The notes beneath the pieces are model-generated. The model searched no databases. It was not told the origin of the DNA and was given only the letters and a program-made list of their open reading frames with translations. From Rhytidiadelphus loreus (Eukaryota; Streptophyta; Bryopsida; Hypnales; Hylocomiaceae): a DNA stretch of 64,000 nucleotides. The stretch's first letter is position 1; each line of letters opens with the position of its first letter. This document shows positions 12,201 to 23,800 of the stretch, in pieces. The stretch lies in the NCBI GenBank assembly GCA_947034895.1, contig OX344763.1, positions 19,685,001-19,749,000 on the forward strand, read 5' to 3'. The position numbers and the translations under genes are program-made.

Positions 12201-13831
12201 ACTTGTCTTCCTTAATCACTTTAGACTTGAGTGGATGTTCAAGTTTGGAGACCTTGCCAAAAGATGTGGAGAACTTGTCTTCCTTGACCACTTTCAAGCT
12301 AAGTTGATGTTCAAGCTTGACAACTTTGCCAAAGGAAGTGGGGAACTTGTCTTCTTTAACCACTTTAGATTTGACTGAGTGTTCAAGTTTGGAGGCCTTG
12401 CCAAAAGAAGTGGGAAACTTGTTTTCTTTGACCACTCTCAATATGTGGGGGTGTACAAGCTTGGTAGCCTTGCCAAATGATGTGGGGAATTTATCTTCCT
12501 TAACCACTCTCAAGATTAGTGGGTGTTCAAGCTTGGCAACCTTACCAAAGAAATTAGGGAACTTGTCTTCCTTGACCACTCTTAAGTTGAGCAAGTGTTC
12601 AAGCTTGGTGACCTTGCCAAAGGATGTGGAGAACTTGTCTTCCTTGACCATTCTCAAGGTAAGTGGGTGTTTCAGCTTGGTGGCCTTACCAAAAGAAGTG
12701 GGAGACTTGTCTTCTTTGTCCACTTTAGATTTGGATGAGTGTTCAATTTTGGAAGCCTTGCCAAAGGATGTAGGGAACTTGCCTTCTTTAACTACTCTCA
12801 AGCTAAGCCAATGTTCAAGCTTGATATCCTTGCCAAAAGAAATGGGGAACATGGCTTCTTTAACCACTCTAGATTTATGGAGGTATTCAAGCTTGGTGAC
12901 CTTGCCAAAGGAAGTAGGGAACTTGTCTTCTTTGATCACTCTCAATTTGAGTGGGTGTTCAAGCTTGGTGGTCTTGCCAAATGAAGTGGGAAATTTATCC
13001 TCTTTAATCACTTTTAATATGTGGGCATGTACAAGCTTGACAGCCTTGTCAAAGGAAGTAGGGAACCTGTCTTGTTTGACCACTTTTAATTTGAGTAGAT
13101 GTTTAAGTTTCGCAACCTTGCCAAAGGAAGTAGGGAACTTATTGTCTCTAACTACTCTTGGATTAATTGATTGCTCAAGTTTGTTGGCCTTACTAATGGA
13201 AATAGGGAACTTGTCTTCTTTGACCACTTCTAGGGTAAGAGAATGCACAAGCTTGGCAACCTTGCCAAAAGACGTGAAATTACTCTCTTCTTTGACCACT
13301 TTAGATTTGAGTGGGTGTTCAAGCTTGGTAGCCTTGCCAAAGAAAGTGGGAATCTTATTTTCTTTGACCACTCTAAATTTGAGTGGATGTTTAAACTTGG
13401 TAGCCTTGCTAAAGGAAGAGGGAATCTTGTTTTCTTTGACCACTTTAGATTTGAAGGAGTGTTCAAGCTTGGTGGCTTTGCCAAAAGAAGTAGAAAATTT
13501 GTCTTCCTTAACCACTGTCAATTTGGAGAGATGTTCAAGCTTGGTGGCCTTGCCAAAAGACGTAGGGAACTTGTCTTCCTTGATCACTCTCAATTTGAGT
13601 GGGTGTTCAAACTTGGCAGCCTTGCCAAAGGAAGTGGGGAACTTGTCTACCTTGACCACTCTAAATTTGAGTGGGTGTTTAGGCTTGGAGACCTTACCAA
13701 AGGAAGTGGGGAACTTGTCTTCTATAACCACTCTTATGGTAAAAGATTGCTCAAGCTTGGCGACCTTGCCAAAAGAAGTGAAGAATTTGCCGTTTCTGAC
13801 AATTCTCAATTGTAAGGTCAAAAATCGATGA
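6222..13831 (+). CDS. kinase-NBS-LRR disease-resistance-type protein (PNL class), four exons, internal TGA
   Basis: Predicted intracellular immune receptor. Proposed exons are 6222-6325, 6655-8218, 8359-9402 and 9602-13831. All introns are GT-AG and the phases agree (2, 0, 0). The ATG at 6222 is preceded by in-frame TGA and TAG codons and gives a hydrophobic N-terminus. Residues ~36-230 are helical and unassigned. The kinase spans ~240-520, with Lys268, the catalytic loop HLDLKPDN (367-374, Leu for Arg of HRD), DYG (395-397) and ALE for APE, so the key Lys, Asp and Asn remain. The NBS has the P-loop GMGGIGKTT (591-599), LILDDIKD, GLPL (757-760) and MHD (873-875). About 53 LRRs of 24 residues follow. 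A TGA at 12305 would stop the protein at 1805 residues; the same frame stays open for 508 more codons. The architecture is known from moss NBS genes; a role in pathogen sensing is inferred. Confidence 0.85.
6326..6654 (+). other. intron 1 of the kinase-NBS-LRR gene
   Basis: Donor ATTCG/GTAAGC and acceptor TTCTTTGCAG/GAAAGA. The upstream exon ends two bases into a codon and the downstream exon supplies one base, so the frame is kept exactly. That match supports the small first exon. Confidence 0.65.
8219..8358 (+). other. intron 2, between kinase and NBS exons
   Basis: Donor CCACAG/GTATGA and acceptor TTTGTACAG/GTGGAT, 140 bp, phase 0. Reading is continuous from the kinase tail into the segment leading to the P-loop. 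It shows that kinase and NBS belong to one gene rather than two neighbours. Confidence 0.8.
9403..9601 (+). other. intron 3, between NBS and LRR exons
   Basis: Donor AACAAG/GTAATA and acceptor TTGAATGTAG/GATGTT, 199 bp, phase 0. The downstream exon is open from 9602 and begins with a leader of about 125 residues before the first regular LRR. Confidence 0.8.
9985..13825 (+). repeat. 72-bp coding tandem repeat array (LRR, ~53 units)
   Basis: A 72-bp unit encodes a 24-residue LRR of the form LPKEVGNLSSLTTLNLSGCS. Units are very similar at the DNA level (for example repeated GAACTTGTCTTCCTTGACCA), which points to recent expansion or gene conversion. Irregular units occur near 11080-11230, where one extra codon gives GMCSS and GTCSS, and near 11710, where a unit is shortened to an ICGG segment. 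All length changes are multiples of three, so selection kept the frame during expansion. Confidence 0.95.
12305..12307 (+). other. in-frame TGA inside the LRR array
   Basis: The context is AGT TGA TGT where other units read AGT GGA TGT (for example 12229-12237) or AGT CAA TGT. A single G-to-T change of GGA, or C-to-T of CGA, gives the stop. The frame on either side is the same and LRR coding resumes at the next codon, so this is a nonsense change rather than an exon end. Confidence 0.9.
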
Positions 13832-16639
13832 CGTGGATGCAATAAGGAGTGTTGGATTCTATGAACCACATTTTTAATTGTATTACCTATTATGGAAAAT
13901 TGAAAAGAATTTGAGGGCTCCTTTATGAGTATAGTATCTTATTACTGTGATGAAATTTGACAAGTCTTTGACTATGTGGTTAAATTTAGACAATTTTTAT
14001 TTTAATACTTCTTATTATGTATTGTGTATGTATAAAAATGTTTGTTTCCATTTTTAAAGATGATGTTACTTTAGAATGTAATTTCAAATATTTTTAAAAA
14101 AATTGTAGAAATTTAAAAGGGAATGCAAATTTTGAATTATAGAAGTAGAAATAATTCACAACCCAAATCAATTTAATCATTAATGATCCAAGTGCTCTCA
14201 AACACATTCATTGATTGTAAGACTATAGAGTGTCTCAAAGCTACTTATAAAGATCAAATAACAAAAGATCTTTAAATGAATGGCATTTAAATTTAGAAAT
14301 TTAGACACATGAACTCATATTTGATGCAAATATTAGGTGGTGTGCCATGAATTTGTATGGTCTTTAGAGGCACGAGAACCTGATTTGACCCACATTTGGT
14401 TGATGCGGCCATTATATGTATGTATAAGGAGTGAATACATCAAAGAAGCAATTATTAGACAAAAATCAATAGATAAGGCTCTATTGCTATCTTTTGCTGT
14501 TTATGATTGCTTCTTCTTGATTTTTTGAAGGGATTTTTTAGAAGATCTTCATTCTATTTTCTTGTATCAAATTTTTATTGGTTGTAAGCGGAGGTTCTTA
14601 GAATTTTGTAAAGGACATAAGAAGATAAGATCTTAGTGATTTTACTTATTTTAAATTCATGAAACTTAAGAGGCTCATTGACAACAACAATTTTATTGTT
14701 GTCTTTATTGGGAGAAGAAAAAGTATTTAAATTCTTATTTCTAAATATTTCTAAATTATAAAGTGAAAAACTTATAGAGACATGAGTTGAACATTAAGCT
14801 CATAAAATATCATGTAAAATAGTTCAAAATATATCTACACCTTTCATAAAAAAATTGAACAATTTAAGTTTTTTGTTGTAACCAATCTAGACTTCAAGCC
14901 AATTTTATTTGAATTTCATTGATCTTTGCTTTGATCAAAGCTATTGATGAAATTTGTGCAAAACGTGTTTAAAAAATAGTCTTACACAAGTTAATCCGTT
15001 CAATTTTTGCTAAAATAAAAAAAATGAATATATATGGCAAATAAAATAAAATAAGTTATATAAATAACCTATTTGTAAGATAAGGAAATAACCAATTTGA
15101 CCCTCCCTTGAGAATTTTAGCATGGATCAATAGTGATAGAGGTATTTGAACTTGCTCTAGCATCTATTCTATCCATTGAAACTTTGCACAAAGAAAATGT
15201 AAGGATTGTCAATTTGATGATGAGGCTCACGACAATATATTTGTTATAAATAAGGTTGCAAAAAACCTTGTATACTAAAGCTTTGACCCTACTCTCTTAT
15301 TAAATGCACATTTGGATCAATGAACACATGCAAAATTTTCATCTAGGCCTTTGGATAACCACTAAAAAAATGGGCAATGTTTTCTAGTGAAATTCTATAC
15401 GAAATTGTTGAAAACTGCCATTTTTGGGTGCATTTGCCAAAATTGAAAATTAAATTATTTTTTGAACTTCAACTATACAAAAGTGTATATGATTGTTAGG
15501 GAAAGTTGTGAAAAAAATTCAGCCCATTTGAGGGAGTAAATTGCAAGGTTATAAAGTTTGAATTTAGAGAAAAATATTCTTTTTATCCATACAAAACAAC
15601 ATCAAATACACTCCAAGCCCTTTTTGAGTGAGTTTTGCACTGCACAATATACCCATGCAAAATTCAAAGCAAATAAAAGGGTTATCTTACTATAAACCAT
15701 TCTACAATATACTTGCCATTTTTTGATGATTTATTGTGCACTTTGGAATTTTATTTATTTTTAAATCCAAATGGTGAGTACATAGAACTAAACATTTAGA
15801 ATATGAAAAAAAAATTCAACATCTTTGACTTTACAAATTGTAAGAAATCTTATAACAATTGAAGTTAAGAGAAAATGTTATTTTTCAAAATTACCCCAAT
15901 ATAATTAACAAAGTTTGACTCTTAGGGTGTGATTTTAAAATTAGAATTTTTTTGACAATTTCATGCCTTATATATAAGTTACATACATGCCAAATTTCAA
16001 AAGTTGATGAGGGTTTTAGCAAAAGATGCATGAAATGAACTAAAACTATCCAAGCTACCTAATCTTTTTGAGCATCATAATTTTTCACTTGGGCATTTGA
16101 TTTGATTTATTTTTTTCCTTGCTTAAGTAGTTGGTATACAACTATAAGCACCTTGAATCAAAATTTCAAAAACATTTGAAGTTGACTTTATAGGAACCTA
16201 CCCAAACATTAAATTGTGTGTTCAACTAACAATTGTCCTTTAGAGGCTCAACGACGCTAGTTTATGAGCCTAAAAGCATGAGCTTAGGAGTTGTGAGCGT
16301 ACGTTTTGTGAACCTAGAGCATCAATTGAAAAAAACTTGAAATTTTTAAAGCCAACAAAGAAAAAATGAAGACATTTCAAAATTTTGATTTTGATTTTGA
16401 TCCCTATGACCGTGGACCTATGACCGTGGGGTCTTGTTGGCATATGTACTGTGCTTGGCTTGGCACGTTGACAGACAACAACTTTAATCCACCTCGAGGC
16501 CTATTTTTGTTCTTCTTGTGAAAATGTTTGTTCATGGTCAAGCTTTTGAAAAAATTCCAAGAGAAAACAAATATTTTGGACAATTGATAGACAGATAGAG
16601 GGCTCATGTAGTAAACACCATCTCGTAAAAACGAGAAAT
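13832..16639. other. gene-free AT-rich region
   Basis: No convincing ORF. The 63-codon ORF at 14337-14528 has no recognisable features. The 3' UTR of the NLR gene presumably lies at the start. No terminal repeats were identified. Confidence 0.6.
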
Positions 16640-18960
16640 TTTTTAGAATGTCTTACCCCCCAAGCCTCCAAAGGGACTTCTTAGTGCCTAAAGTTTTTTT
16701 TGGAGGTGATGGAGTTGTGATACATTCACACATTCAAAAAGAAAATTTGAAAATTATAAAAAAGAAAGTGCTTTCAAAGTCCCCTCCTTTAAAATTTGCA
16801 AGAGGATTCTTGAGATGGCGAAGTTGTGGAAACAAACAAATAATAAAAAAAATTTAGTTTTTAATTTTTAATTTTGAGAGTACGAAACTCCAAATTTCAT
16901 AAGGAGTCCTTCGGTAATGGAATAGGGTTTTAAGGGGTTACAAAGTTGTGATAAAGGAAAAATAAATAAAAGTAAAATCTTTTAATTATTCTTTTTTTTA
17001 AGAGTCCCAAACCCAAAACCCCACAAGGGATTTCTTGATACTGAAAGGGATATCTTGGGGTGATTAAGTTGTAGAAAAAATACAATAAAAAAAAAATATA
17101 TATGTATATATATATATATATATTTTTTTTTTTTAGTTTAAATTTTTTTGAGAGTCCTAAATTTTCAACTCCACAAGAGGTCTCTTCGAACCAAGAAGGG
17201 TTTCTTGGGGTGACAAAGTCCAAAAAAAAAAACTTAAGAGAAAAAGATTTTTCTTTTTTTCTAAATTTAATTTTAAAAAAAATGAAAGTCCCCAAACCCA
17301 AAACCTTGCCAGGGGTCTCTCATTACCGAGAGGTTTTTTTTGAGATGACAAAGTCGCAAAAATAAAATTTGAAAAAAAAAAAATATACATTTTTTTTTAA
17401 TTGAAAGTCTCAAACCTCCAAATCTAGCCAAAGGGTCTCTCTATACCAAGAGGGTTTTGGGGGGTGGCAAAGTTGCCAAAAAAAATTGAAAAAAAAAAAA
17501 CTTGGTTGAAAATTCCAAACTCCAAACCTTGCTAAGGGTCTCTCTGTACCGAGAGGGTTTTGGGGGGGTGATGAAGTCGCAAAAGAAATTCAATAATTTT
17601 CAATAATTCAAAAAAATCTTTTTTTTTATTATTTTCCCTTGAGATTCCCAATCCCCAAACTCCGCAAGGGATTTCTCGGTACCGAGAGACCCTTAACAGG
17701 GTTTGAAGTTTGGAACTTTCAACCCAAAATGAGTATTTTTTTGTTTTTTAAAAAAAAATTTGTCACAATTTTGTTACCCTCCAAAACCCCTCTCGGTACA
17801 GAGACATCTGTTAGGGTTTGGAGTTTGGGACTTCCAACCAAAATTTAATTTATTCCTTAAATTCAACTTTGTCACCTAAAAAAAAAACTCTTCGTACAGA
17901 GAGACGCCTTGTGGGTTTGGGAGTTTGGGACTTATACAAAAAAAAAAAAAAAAAAAAAAAAAAGCAAAAAAGCAAAAAAAAAAATAAAATAATAATTATT
18001 ATTATTTAATTTGAGGGTCACAAAACCTAACACACGCAAAGGATATCTCAGTACCGAAAGGGGTATGAGGGTGCCAAAGTCGGAGAAAAATTAATTATTA
18101 TATATATATTTTTTATTATTAATTTTTTTTTTTTGAGAGTGTCAAATCTGAAAGTCTCCAATAGTTCCTTCGGTAAGGTAACATGCTCTAAAAGCGCCCA
18201 TTTACGGGCTGTTCCACCTTTTTCATATGCTTATGGATACCGTAAGAATTTTGGATTATTTTTCAGAGAAAGATAAATGAATTCGCCAGATAACCCAAGT
18301 GGTTTCGTAATTTTCCAAGCATTTTTGAATTACTTATGGATTTTCAAAGATTTCAGGCATAGGCACCTATTTGTGACCATAGGTCTCCCAAAATGCGTCC
18401 ACTTGCAACTTGTAAAGAAATTTGCAGAAATCAAAGACAATGATTGGCTCTTACAATAGAAAAACATTTTTTCCTTGATGCATTCAATTGCAATAGTGGT
18501 CCATTTAAGGATCACCCCATCTCCATTCTCCACCTAAAATAGGGGCGGTTTGAAGAGGATGGGCGCTTTTAGAACACACTACCTTACTAAGATAAGTTTG
18601 TAGAGGTAATGAAGTCAGGAAAAAATTGAAAATATTTTTGAAGAAAAAATTGAAAAAAAATATTTTTAAAATATTTTTTGAGTCCTACACTCTGAAATCG
18701 CTGAGGGATCTCTCGGTACCGAGAGCGGTTTCTAGATGTGACAAAGTCATGGAAAAAAAATTTGAAAAAATAAAAATAAAAATTTTGAGAGCTTCAAATC
18801 CAAGGGACCACTAGATATCAAGAGGGGTTTCTAGGGTGATATTGTTGTGAAATAATAATATTAGTATTAATAAAAATAATAGATTTTTTTTTTTTTAAAT
18901 TTGAATTTTTTTGAAAGTTCCAAATCCTTGACCTTTCGAAAATCTCTTAATATATATAAT
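16640..18960. repeat. degenerate tandem array with palindromic CGGTACCGAG core
   Basis: About 14 diverged units of roughly 105-150 bp. Each has a C-rich part (CCAAACCCAAAACC-like, then CAAGGG), the core TCTCGGTACCGAGAG (often mutated), then GGGTTT..GGGGTGACAAAGTCG and an A/T-rich spacer. Well-kept cores lie at about 17326, 17555, 17672 and 18717. Units at about 17685-17935 run in the opposite direction, and the flip at about 17672 falls on the palindromic core. A MITE (18176-18584) interrupts one unit. Confidence 0.8.
18176..18584 (+). mobile_element. MITE (TA target site), copy B
   Basis: Inverted ends: the left is AGGTAACATGCTCTAAAAG then CGCCCAT, and the right end read on the other strand is AGGTAGTGTGTTCTAAAAG then CGCCCAT. 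TA lies on both sides (18174-18175 and 18585-18586). It sits inside a unit of the CGGTACCGAG array, whose sequence continues on the far side. It is non-coding and in the opposite orientation to copy A at 1414-1828. Confidence 0.8.
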
Positions 18961-19780
18961 ATTCCTTGTTGTATTTTGTTATCAAGAATTTTCCATTTCC
19001 ATAATTTTTTTCAAGATCAGCTTCCAAAGCACCCTCATTCTAATCCACGGTAATAGGTTCTAATCCAAAAAATTCCCTTCCAAAAATTCTAAAATCGGAG
19101 GCTCACAGGCTCATAGCTCTTGGGCTCCCGCTCCAAGGCTCACAAAATAGCACCCATGTTAGAGGCTAATGATTACATTTTAGTTTAGTTGTATGGTACA
19201 TTCACTGCAATTTTGTTTGTAATGTATATATAGTTGTCAATCCTTGTATGAAGACATGTTTGCCATATTACATTGAATTGTATGTAGAAACTATTATAGA
19301 GGTACAAACAAATATTTTTGTAGTAACAAAGACGCATTATAATGCAAATATCTCAATTTACCAAAATTATGAGGCATCAAAAGCTAGTGAGGACAATTCA
19401 ATTAGTGGCAAGAAGGATATTAATGATGCATGCCATAGTTTGTGTATTACAAAACTAAATTTGTTTTGCAATCAATATTATTATTACCTGATTTATATCT
19501 ATAGTCCTATAAATGAAGATAGGTTTAGCCTAACAATTTTTTATTTTTCTCCTTACATTCTTAGTGTATTTTTACATTAAATTTCACACACATGCAATTA
19601 ATTAATGACAATACATGCCTATGCATGCATTTTTGCCATCTATTGTAATATATGCATAGTGTGAGAAAAGTGAAAAAGCACAAAATGAGAATTGTATGAG
19701 ATGGAAATTCAAGGGATAGGGTCACGTGTAGTTACACGTACACAAACACGTGCTCAATCATTTCCAAGCAATGAGATATT
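18961..19780. other. gene-free stretch
   Basis: An ORF of 110 codons at 19248-19580 has no recognisable domain and an unremarkable AT-driven composition. It is probably the flank or body of the mariner relic that follows. Confidence 0.4.
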
Positions 19781-20345
19781 GCTTTGAACAATAGTATCAA
19801 CACTTGCTTGCAAAATGTTTTTATAGTCCGAACGAGCCTCTTGGTGTGGTTTGGATGAAGTATCCACCATGCAATCTCAATATATGGCTTTTTTCAACTT
19901 TATTGTGTTTTCATATTGCTTTCCATTAGCATATACAACATGCAACAATACCCTCCAAACATTCTCAATAGGGTTTAGGTATGAAGAAAGTACAAGCCAA
20001 TGCATAGGTGTGATTTGATGCTCATCCAACCAAGTTTAGGTGACTTGTGTTGTGTGGATTGATGCATTGTCATGTTGGAAAATGATGTTGCTATTATTTT
20101 TCAAGTAGTAAAAAAGGCATGAGGTGATCTTCTAATATCTTTGTGTATAAGTGCGTACTTTGTTTGCCATGCATAAACACAATTGTCAATTGATCCTTGC
20201 TATTGACCACAATCCAAACTATGACTAATCCGGCAACAAAAAAAGACTTCGGTTTCCTTCTACAGATCACGCAAATAGTATTTGAAGCCATCATGATGGT
20301 CTAGGTTTATTCTCGTTGCAGAACACCTCCAAGTACTTTACTATA
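19780..20345 (-). pseudogene. Tc1/mariner-type transposase relic
   Basis: On the minus strand the reading gives a second catalytic-Asp block IIFQHDNASIHTTQV (about 20045-20095) followed by a block containing LNPIENVWRVL (about 19935-19965), which corresponds to the D-x34-D/E region of Tc1/mariner DDE transposases. Upstream (20094-20294) reads GKQSTHLYTKILEDHLMPF, the typical preceding segment. In-frame stops and the missing N-terminal part show that it is dead. TIRs were not identified with confidence. Confidence 0.75.
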
Positions 20346-20890
20346 CCTTGCAATCCATATATACGTGCATTGAAACTTTTTATTATGGGGGCTATTTAGC
20401 TATAATTTCACAATAGATATGTCCCTATTTTTTTTTCTACTTCTACTTTTTATCCATTTTTCTACACCCTATGGTAATTAAAACTAGAATTTGAGGCATT
20501 TAAACATGTCTCTACTATATTTCAAAAATTTATATGAGGTTTTAAGGTTGATCTGTACAACATGACTTTTGAACTATTGTTGAACACAATCTACACAAAC
20601 ATCATATATCAAATAATTCATACAAACAAATTATACACATGAATCATACATGTATAATAAACAATGGAAATTAAAAACTCCACAAGTAGTATTATATTGG
20701 TTAAGCCTAACTTACACATTTACAAATATAGTGGTTTAAGGTCCGAAAACCTTACAAAATGTGCTAGCAAGTGAACTGGTTTCAAAGTTTAGGATTCAAG
20801 GTATGATACAATGATAGCTCCTATTTAGAAGAAAAAAAACCCTTCACTACTGTAGAGAGAATTTAAAAAAATTAGTTAAATTAGAATATA

Positions 20891-23800
20891 ACTACACTAA
20901 TAATGTTAATTAGTATTTAGTGAAGATTAGTATAGTCTATAGTGTTTACCCTTGAACACCAATTTCCAACCACTTTCCATTTAGTGTTGAAATCAATGCG
21001 CCACCTTCCGCTTCCACCACCTTTCCTTTCACCGCCTCCCTCCTCTCTTCTCTCCCCTGCTCCTCTTCGCCTACTCCATTGCGCCTGCCTTCCACTGCTC
21101 CGCCTCTCTCCGCTCTGCTTGGCTCAACCCCGTAAGGACACTACAACTGTGCGGCTGTGCATAGAGTTGCGTTTCCAAGTATTACGCTTTTGAATTAATT
21201 GGTTCTTGATAACTTGTGATGATTTTTGGTACTGTAGTTTTATTTCATTGCAAGATCTAGATGTTCTTGTTCATTTTGGGTGCACATACCTTAGCCTCAA
21301 TTGATTGGTGTACCCAGTTTGTTAAATTACCCGAGGTTACGGATGTTTTTTGCATCATTCTGATAGATTTGTGGCTTCTTTTTGCAAATTAATTGAGCAG
21401 TCACACTACAATCACACTGCAAATTTTTACTCAAGCTAATTTTTAGATGGCAACCCATGTGGCTTTTGTTCTTCCTGTGGATCTCAACCACAACGAGAAT
21501 CTTTACACTAGTAGCGGAGCAAATCCCCCACACCACCATGTTGCTCCAACGAACCATTTGTCAATGTCGACCCCCTCCCTAGTCCCTACAGGTGCACCGT
21601 CCGCAATACATGCCTTGAATATAATTGCAATATTCTGTAGTGTTGATTTTGTAAATTTTGCTTGCTTAGAATTCCATTTACAGAATAGAATTATGAAATC
21701 AATTCATTTACTACGAATATTTGCATGATCAATGTGATTAAGCTTATTTCCAAATTCAAATTCATATTGCAATGAACTCATGAGATCTTCATTATGTGGA
21801 TTGAAATTAAACAAAATGTTGAAGCATCAGAAATTATTCTATCCATATAATTTTGAAAATTTGACTAAATCTTCAAATCCAATGAATTATTGCAATTGCT
21901 TGCTTTATATGTTAGCATCTAAACTTCAAGAACCCCGTCAGGAACTTACTTGTTTTTTTATTTTTATTTTCAATGTCAAATATATATTTTAAATATAAAT
22001 TTAGAAGTTTGTTTTACATTCTCAATTTTATTTTAAGTTTATATTCTAAAGTATCATACCTTTATTCAAATTCATGAGTTCACTGCAATAATTTCACAAT
22101 TATTAAAAATTAAAAATTTACAGTAACTTCAAATTTAAATTAAAAAAACATCACAATACTTTCAATTTCAAATCTAAATTTATTCATTTAATTTTCAATT
22201 TTGAATTGTCAATCAAATTTTCAGTTCTCTACTTCTTTTTGAATTCCATTTTGAACCGTCAATTTCATTCTAAATTTAATACTTAGTTCACTTTTCAATT
22301 CAATTTTGAATTAATGTAATATGGTTTTCAATTTAAAAGATGCTTAAGAGCAAATACTTGCTGAATAATATATTGAGGAAGAATTGTTTTAAATATGGTT
22401 TGTTTTCTACATGTTGTTTTGTAGATCGTCCACCTCTTCACAACGCTTGCAACAAGTTTTCACTCTTCTCAACCGAAAAATAATCATTGCATGGATGGTA
22501 GAAGATGAAGCAATTCACGGACTTGCTGGCCTCAATGGACACACTATTCAAGCTTTTCTTGAGCACTTTCGAGGTCAGAAAGCTACCAATTATGTGAGAG
22601 CTACACAATGGTGGCAACAACGAGGCAACTACATTGAAGTTGATGAAGAATTACAATTAATGTGCAACCGCAATCAAGTTGGCAAATGGAAGAGAGTTGA
22701 CTTCAAAGACAAGACAAGACGTGGCAAGAAGTGCTCCAATTGGGTCCAATGGTTGTATCCAAGGGTCCTGGAGGCATTCAAAGGACTTCAAAAATCTGGT
22801 GTGAAATTTTCTTCCAAAATTTTGTTAGAGTTGGCTCTAGAGGTGTTACTGGGGCCAAAGTCAATTTATACCGTTGAATCCACTGATTCTGTAGACCAGA
22901 AATTGCTCACTAACAAATTGTGTCATAGTTGGATTCAAGAGTTTATAGGAGTACATAACATTGTATTTCTAACACAACGTGGCAGGCTCTCTTGTAGTTT
23001 TGAGAAAAAACTTCAAATTTAAATGCAAATTGCATTTCATTTAGGAGTTTTACAGAGGGGGTTCCAATCCGGTGTTTTGAATGAGAACTTAATGGAAAAT
23101 ATAGATGAAACACACTTCGTTGTCAATGTTGATAATGGCTAGACATTGGGTTTTTGGGGAGATATCACGGTGAAATATGCCGAGATAGTTTCAGGTGGAG
23201 AGTCTATGACCATGGTGGTCAGAATCTCTGGAGGTTGTAGATCAGTTATTGAATCTTCTATGTTGATTTTTACAAATCAAATTAAGAGCTATCCTATTCG
23301 GGGATTAGAGGATAACATCCTTGGAGTTTCATATAGAACTGGTCCAAAGGGTTGGATGGATCAGTCTATTTTCCTTAAGTACTTTAAGGAAGCTCATGCT
23401 TTTTAGTCTAACCTTCACCAACGGTTGAAAACTGTATGGGTAGATAATTCTACTACGCATACGATAACTCTAGTGTTGAGAGATGTTCTAACAACTAAAA
23501 ATACCACTTTGACCCTCCATGCTCCACCCACTTATGCCAACCTGCAGATAACTTTATTATTTCAAAGATAAAGTCCGATGCTTGGACTACTCGTTGGGAA
23601 GCCAAAAAGACCAAATTGATTCAATTAAATGCATGGCAAAATATCCCTCGTGAAGATGGTCAGTGGTCTGGCAAATTGACAAATTCTGGTAAGAGATTTT
23701 TTTTGCAGTTGCCAGTGGATAGTATAGAAGATGTGAATAGGCAAGTGGATTTTGGCAATATGCCTTATGCCAAAAAGGCCTTAGATGTTGATGGTTCATG

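Noticed and set aside
10654..13869. Long minus-strand ORFs (475 and 593 codons) across the LRR exon
   Set aside because: They are shadows of the 72-bp coding repeat: a repeat whose length is a multiple of three keeps any frame open that is open in one unit. The plus-strand frame has splice context and LRR logic.
17102..18009. ORFs of 60-123 codons within the CGGTACCGAG array
   Set aside because: They are poly-Lys/Phe-rich products of A and T runs, differ between units and have no recognisable motif.
19248..19580. 110-codon ORF as a gene
   Set aside because: No recognisable domain, AT-driven composition, and next to a transposon relic. I could not support it.
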